DNA from: SIG701 sp045577175
GTDB lineage: Bacteria > Bacillota > Clostridia > Oscillospirales > CAG-272
Direction of reading: 5' to 3'
Assembly (NCBI GenBank): GCA_045577175.1
Contig: JAZNHT010000034.1
Coordinates: 1 to 61,345, forward strand
DNA length: 61,345 bases
In this document: piece after piece, positions 58,015 through 61,345 of the stretch
Layout of the letters: each line of letters opens with the position of its first letter
How positions within the stretch are numbered: the stretch's first letter is position 1
Translations under genes and position numbers: made by a program
Notes under the pieces: model-generated
What the model was told of the DNA's origin: nothing
What the model saw: the letters and a program-made list of their open reading frames with translations, nothing else
Databases searched by the model: none

Positions 58015-59379
58015 TTATGTACGAGAGATTTTGCCGGATTGATTTTTTGGCAGTTCATTCAATAACTCAATTGTTGTAGGAAGCTGCAAAGGAGGCAAGG
58101 TCTTTTTACATAGCTCTCTTGCCTCTTCCACAGATGCAAAATTCCCGGCTATTTTCATTCCGATTTGTTTACCGAATCGGTTATCAAATCCGTATACTAA
58201 GACTTCCTTTACGCGGGGGTCTTTTTTTATTGCAGTTTCTATTTCAGCAGGATAGATGTTCATGCCTGCTCTGATAATCAGATTGTCACTGCGCCCGAGA
58301 ATTTTTAACAGCCCTTTCTCATTGAAAAACGCCATATCACCCGTGCAAAGCCATCCGTCTTTTATCGTTTTCGCGGTTCTGTCAGGACCCCTGTAGTAGC
58401 CTATCATGGTGTTGTTTCCTTTTATCCAAAGAAGGCCTGGTTCATTTGCACGGCATGGAAAACCGTTTTGATTGATAATTTTCAACGATACTGAGGATAG
58501 CGGAATCCCCACATAATCAGGATACGACGTGAACAATTCGGGAGGCAGATAGCTCACACGCGGGGATGCTTCTGTAAGACCGTAAACGTGGTAGATATTA
58601 CACGGCGAAAAAGCTGCATGGATACGTAGACCGGTTTCGGCATCCATGCATTCCCCGCTTATACAGATGTGCTGTAAAGTAGTTGTGTCAGTATCTCGTT
58701 TGAATCGGGACATCATAGACAGCAAGGTTGGAGTGCCGCAGAAAGCGGTAATGTGATATTGCTGTATCAAAGAAAGCGCTTTTGATGGATTAAACGCTTC
58801 CGATAAAAAGCGGATCTGCGTGCCTTTTATCAGGGCAGTGAGAAACTCTCCGCTTAATACTGCACAGTGATACAGCGGTCTTGTGATAAGGATGGTGTCT
58901 GTTTTTTTGATTGCAAAATAAACAGATATATCTGTCACATTTGTTATGAGGTTTTTTTCACTGAGCATCACACCTTTGGGCTTACCGGTTGTTCCCGAGG
59001 TGCACATAATCAGTGCAGGATGCTTTTTGGGAGGAATATACTGTGCGTCCGTTATTTGCAAAACATGCAAATAACCGTCAGTATCTGTTATGATTCCATC
59101 AGGACTTATTGTTTCCAGAATCTTTTGACAGTGCACTGCTCCGTAACGCTGTGATAAAGGAACGGCTGTGACTTGTGCGGCAAAACAAGCAAGCAACGAC
59201 ATTGCTGCTGCCATTTCAGAATGGCAATGAATGGCACAGCAGCGTAGCCCGGTAAGTTTTTTTGCGAACACTTCGGCCCATACAACGAGGTCTTCAAATG
59301 ACATTTGTGCATCATTTTCACAAACAACCTGGCAGGGATGCCGAAGCATATTCGATTTTAGATACTCCCAAAGAGTCAT
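58015..59379 (-). CDS. AMP-forming acyl-acid ligase of the right-end ACP module
   Basis: 454 residues. ATP-binding LIMCTSGTTGKPKGV (126-137), YGLTEASP, and the C-terminal DNLIIRAGMNIYPAEIE and NQSGKI (catalytic Lys) are the adenylate-forming family. It activates a carboxylic acid and could load the ACP at 60866-61105. It is slightly short of the usual ~500 residues because the N-terminal subdomain is compact. It follows the HTH gene by 22 bases. The acid substrate is unknown. Confidence 0.82.
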   Translation of the reverse strand: MTLWEYLKSNMLRHPCQVVCENDAQMSFEDLVVWAEVFAKKLTGLRCCAIHCHSEMAAAMSLLACFAAQVTAVPLSQRYGAVHCQKILETISPDGIITDTDGYLHVLQITDAQYIPPKKHPALIMCTSGTTGKPKGVMLSEKNLITNVTDISVYFAIKKTDTILITRPLYHCAVLSGEFLTALIKGTQIRFLSEAFNPSKALSLIQQYHITAFCGTPTLLSMMSRFKRDTDTTTLQHICISGECMDAETGLRIHAAFSPCNIYHVYGLTEASPRVSYLPPELFTSYPDYVGIPLSSVSLKIINQNGFPCRANEPGLLWIKGNNTMIGYYRGPDRTAKTIKDGWLCTGDMAFFNEKGLLKILGRSDNLIIRAGMNIYPAEIETAIKKDPRVKEVLVYGFDNRFGKQIGMKIAGNFASVEEARELCKKTLPPLQLPTTIELLNELPKNQSGKISRT

Positions 59380-59401
59380 ATTATCTCCTTGTCATTATTT
59401 T

Positions 59402-59758
59402 TTACATTGCTTTTTGAACGGTAGGTTTTGAATATAGTGCTATGATCGAATGGAGTCTTGTTTTTTCCTCGGAGCTGAGCAATTCGCTTTCGGCGGTGAG
59501 TTCAAGAAGTTTTTTCAAAACAATGATGTCATCGTCGCTCATATACATCCGATCCATGTTGTAATTATCTACAACGTATACTCCGCCCATGTAACGACCC
59601 GTTTGTGTATATAGCGGATAATACATACTGAGTATTTCAATATCCCGGCGGATTGTACGAATGGAAACGCCTAATTCATCAGCCAGATGTCGCATGGTTT
59701 CATGTCGTCTGCGGCAGAGAATTCGCAGGATTTCATGCCTTCTTTCGGAAGGACCCAT
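59402..59758 (-). CDS. HTH_11-type transcriptional regulator, short
   Basis: 118 residues. SERRHEILRILCRRRHETMRHLADELGVSIRTIRRDIEILS is a DeoR/WYL-type winged helix; the tail lacks a WYL sensor domain. GGRYMGGVYVVDNY-like sequence (TGRYMGGVYVVDNY) and DDIIVLKKLLEL are seen in clostridial relatives that sit in mobile or accessory regions (recalled). 22 bases before the AMP ligase, so it likely controls it. Confidence 0.75.
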   Translation of the reverse strand: MGPSERRHEILRILCRRRHETMRHLADELGVSIRTIRRDIEILSMYYPLYTQTGRYMGGVYVVDNYNMDRMYMSDDDIIVLKKLLELTAESELLSSEEKTRLHSIIALYSKPTVQKAM

Positions 59759-59882
59759 ATTATACCACCTCCTGGTGGCATCATTGTACCCGGTAACCCG
59801 GACAGGGCTTGTCCAAGTTGGAAATAAAAACCAACAATCCGGTCTTAGAAAAGAAGGGTCGGTTAAAATGAAGAAAAATATG

Positions 59883-60869
59883 TCAGAAATACATTTTCAA
59901 CAATTCCTCCAGTAGCTTTTGCTCTTCCGTTTTGAGTGTTATCAATTTTTCCCGAATCATCGGAAGAATAGTATCTCGGCGTTTCATATGGTGAGAAGCA
60001 TACCACATGCGTATTGTATTCGCTTCAGTTACCACTGATTTATATTTAGTACTCAGGGTATCACCTTTCCCAAATGCCGATTCGATACAAGTAATTCTTT
60101 CATGCATTGCTTTTTTGTGTTCCCAAATTAGTCGAAATACACGGCGATCCATTCGTTCGTACGGTACCGCACCGGAATAAAGCCTATCGACATATTCTGC
60201 GATGTAATCATGTACGTCAATACCGCACCGCATTTCTTCTTTCGTTGCAGGATTGATTTCCATACACGATTGAAGATAGACGGAAATATTTTTCAAAGCC
60301 GTTTCAACAGAAAACTCAACTTTTAGTTTGTATGGCTTGATTCCGCAAATGTAACCGTAACGATCTTGCAAAGCCATACTTTTTCGCCCTGCCTCAAAGC
60401 ATCTTTGGGGTGTCCGGAATTTTTGATAGACCCAATTGCTGTCATATGCATATAAGCAATATGTTTTCTCCTCTTGATTATATCCGCAAATCATGCCGCC
60501 ATGGTAGAAGTGTCGTTCTTTATACCATGATTTTCCCTTAACATAGTAGTCGTCAATACCTGCAAAGCATACATAATATCCAGCGTCAAGAAAATTACGA
60601 ATAATGGGATGGATAGTTGTTCCTAAAAATTTAGAAAAATGCATTATCTTTTCCAAATGAGGATTTTCCTCCCAGCTAGATTTTTTTACATCAATTTCCG
60701 GCGATGTGTACCCAGATAAGAATTTTGTGTTGCAGGTAAGTATAACTACTTCATTTAAATACCAGTTTCGAACAGAGGAATTTTCAGCAAGTACTGCCGA
60801 TCCGGCGCCTTGTTGCATGTATGTGCTGTAAATTGGTTCAACGAGAGGGAGTTCTACCGCTTTTTTCAT
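59883..60869 (-). CDS. BtrH-like (papain/C39-like fold) protein of the ACP module
   Basis: 328 residues. RHFYHGGMICGYNQEEKTYCLYAYDSNW resembles the His/Asp part of C39-like and BtrH N-terminal domains, which in butirosin synthesis move an acyl group from ACP to an acceptor. A clear N-terminal catalytic Cys is not seen in the usual place, so activity is doubtful. It overlaps the ACP gene by 4 bases. The C-terminal ~120 residues are helical and unassigned. ACP next to it and an AMP ligase downstream make an acyl-transfer role the best guess. Confidence 0.5.
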   Translation of the reverse strand: MKKAVELPLVEPIYSTYMQQGAGSAVLAENSSVRNWYLNEVVILTCNTKFLSGYTSPEIDVKKSSWEENPHLEKIMHFSKFLGTTIHPIIRNFLDAGYYVCFAGIDDYYVKGKSWYKERHFYHGGMICGYNQEEKTYCLYAYDSNWVYQKFRTPQRCFEAGRKSMALQDRYGYICGIKPYKLKVEFSVETALKNISVYLQSCMEINPATKEEMRCGIDVHDYIAEYVDRLYSGAVPYERMDRRVFRLIWEHKKAMHERITCIESAFGKGDTLSTKYKSVVTEANTIRMWYASHHMKRRDTILPMIREKLITLKTEEQKLLEELLKMYF

Positions 60870-61105
60870 GGTGACACCTCATACCTTTCTACAAGATCCA
60901 CAACATCTTTTACAGTTGTCAGTTCAAACGGATTCATATCGGATTCGTCGAGCAAAATTTCAAATCTGTCTTCGATTTCAATAAGAAGGGTAACCAATTG
61001 AATGCTGTCAAGTCCCAAATCATCCTGTAAACTTTGCTCGGGGAGGATGGCTTCTGTTGCGCTGAGTTCTTTCAGAATATCCAGTACAGTATCGTAAGTG
61101 TTCAT
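60866..61105 (-). CDS. Acyl carrier protein of the right-end module
   Basis: 79 residues. LQDDLGLDSIQLVTLLIEIED is the phosphopantetheine site with Ser34 in GLDS. Overlaps the BtrH-like gene by ATGA. A few bases upstream it overlaps the end of another reverse-strand frame (61102-61210), so it was the second or later gene of an operon whose first gene has been cut. Confidence 0.87.
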   Translation of the reverse strand: MNTYDTVLDILKELSATEAILPEQSLQDDLGLDSIQLVTLLIEIEDRFEILLDESDMNPFELTTVKDVVDLVERYEVSP

Positions 61106-61210
61106 TTTTTTATCACCTTTTCTACAGATTGTTTAAGAAGTTTATAACTGTCATCTTCGGACAGTTCGGTTGAAATTAAGATACCGCCGTTTGCTTTGCA
61201 TAAACGAAAT
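61102..61210 (-). pseudogene. 3' remnant of the gene upstream of the ACP
   Basis: Reverse-strand frame ending in LCKANGGILISTELSEDDSYKLL then KQSVEKVIKK and TGA, which overlaps the ACP start (ATGA). It reads like the C-terminus of a pyridoxal-phosphate or ligase-type biosynthetic enzyme, but too little is left to name it. It runs into unrelated plus-strand coding sequence near 61205, so the rest of the gene is missing. Confidence 0.5.
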
Positions 61211-61345
61211 GATGTACTTATTATTTTGGGTGACAGTGGCTTCAATTATTATGAGGACAGGCGCGATGATGCGTTGAAAGCCGAAATGTCGGCACTGAAT
61301 ATTACGTTCTTTTGTTTATATGGGAACAAAGAAAAAAGGCCGAGT
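61206..61345 (+). pseudogene. 5'-truncated metallophosphoesterase, cut by window edge
   Basis: Plus-strand frame: NDVLIILGDSGFNYYEDRRD, then DALKAEMSALNITFFCLYGN and KEKRPS. This is the middle of a calcineurin-like metallophosphoesterase (ILGDxG and GNHExRP motifs) typical of mobile elements. No start codon or N-terminal GDxHG part is present; the frame joins the biosynthetic remnant directly. The GNHE motif reads GNKE, so a metal-binding His is lost. It continues beyond the window. Confidence 0.65.

Noticed and set aside
59766..59915. Small plus-strand frame starting with MKKNMSEIHFQQFL near 59868
   Set aside because: About 15 residues after a plausible ATG before it runs into the BtrH-like gene on the other strand; it may be the cut start of a lost gene but there is too little to support a call.

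Overview
The window looks like chromosome of an anaerobic Gram-positive clostridial bacterium, probably from the Oscillospiraceae/Ruminococcaceae side of the gut Clostridia; this is an inference. The supporting signs are the Firmicutes gene order yybS-gdpP-rplI-dnaB, a spoVG gene, a ZTP riboswitch, fhs beside a formate channel, an archaeal-type IMP cyclohydrolase, and near-consensus sigma-A promoters with AGGAGG ribosome sites. Most of the first 46 kb is ordinary core genome. From about 46 kb to the right end the DNA is accessory, and it becomes visibly AT-richer after about 52 kb.

Layout. 0-2.1 kb: start of a comM-like gene and a B12-domain radical SAM gene. 2.2-8.4 kb: a pyruvate (or acetoin) dehydrogenase operon, DeoR regulator-E2-E3-fused E1. 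8.4-17 kb: murC, spoVG, a flavin reductase, an AEC transporter, a PlsC-like acyltransferase with a GltS-like symporter, and an ECF sigma factor fused to a large C-terminal module. 17-21.1 kb: a purine/one-carbon operon (formate channel, purO, fhs, purC) behind a ZTP riboswitch. 21.1-25 kb: an oxidoreductase, a dense hairpin-repeat region, tRNA-Leu(CAA), and an SLH/Ig-like surface protein. 25-30 kb: dnaB, rplI, gdpP, yybS. 30-34.9 kb: murD, a transposase N-terminal domain without its catalytic part, a ThrE-like exporter, a hydrolase and a CBM9-like protein. 35-41.7 kb: a carbohydrate operon (GH95-like enzyme, two paralogous Gfo/Idh/MocA oxidoreductases, a NodB-like protein). 42-46 kb: a pair of ABC exporter half-transporters.

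The most interesting part is 46.0-51.9 kb. A divergent locus encodes a PqqD-like protein and a SPASM radical SAM enzyme on one side. On the other side are an acyl carrier protein, an FkbH-type enzyme, a nucleotidyltransferase, an S26-like peptidase and an HPr-kinase-like kinase. The ABC pair lies next to it. The parts look like a peptide-maturation module crossed with an ACP-tethered glyceryl/acyl module, but no precursor peptide is visible. The FkbH-type gene is split into two frames at a run of nine A residues preceded by an SD-like GGAG, so it is either a programmed -1 frameshift or a mutation/assembly error.

52-61.3 kb holds three regulators, a very large esterase-like protein, fragments of surface-protein genes, and a second ACP module (AMP ligase, HTH regulator, BtrH-like protein, ACP). 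That module ends abruptly against a 5'-truncated metallophosphoesterase remnant at about 61.2 kb, which looks like a recombination junction.
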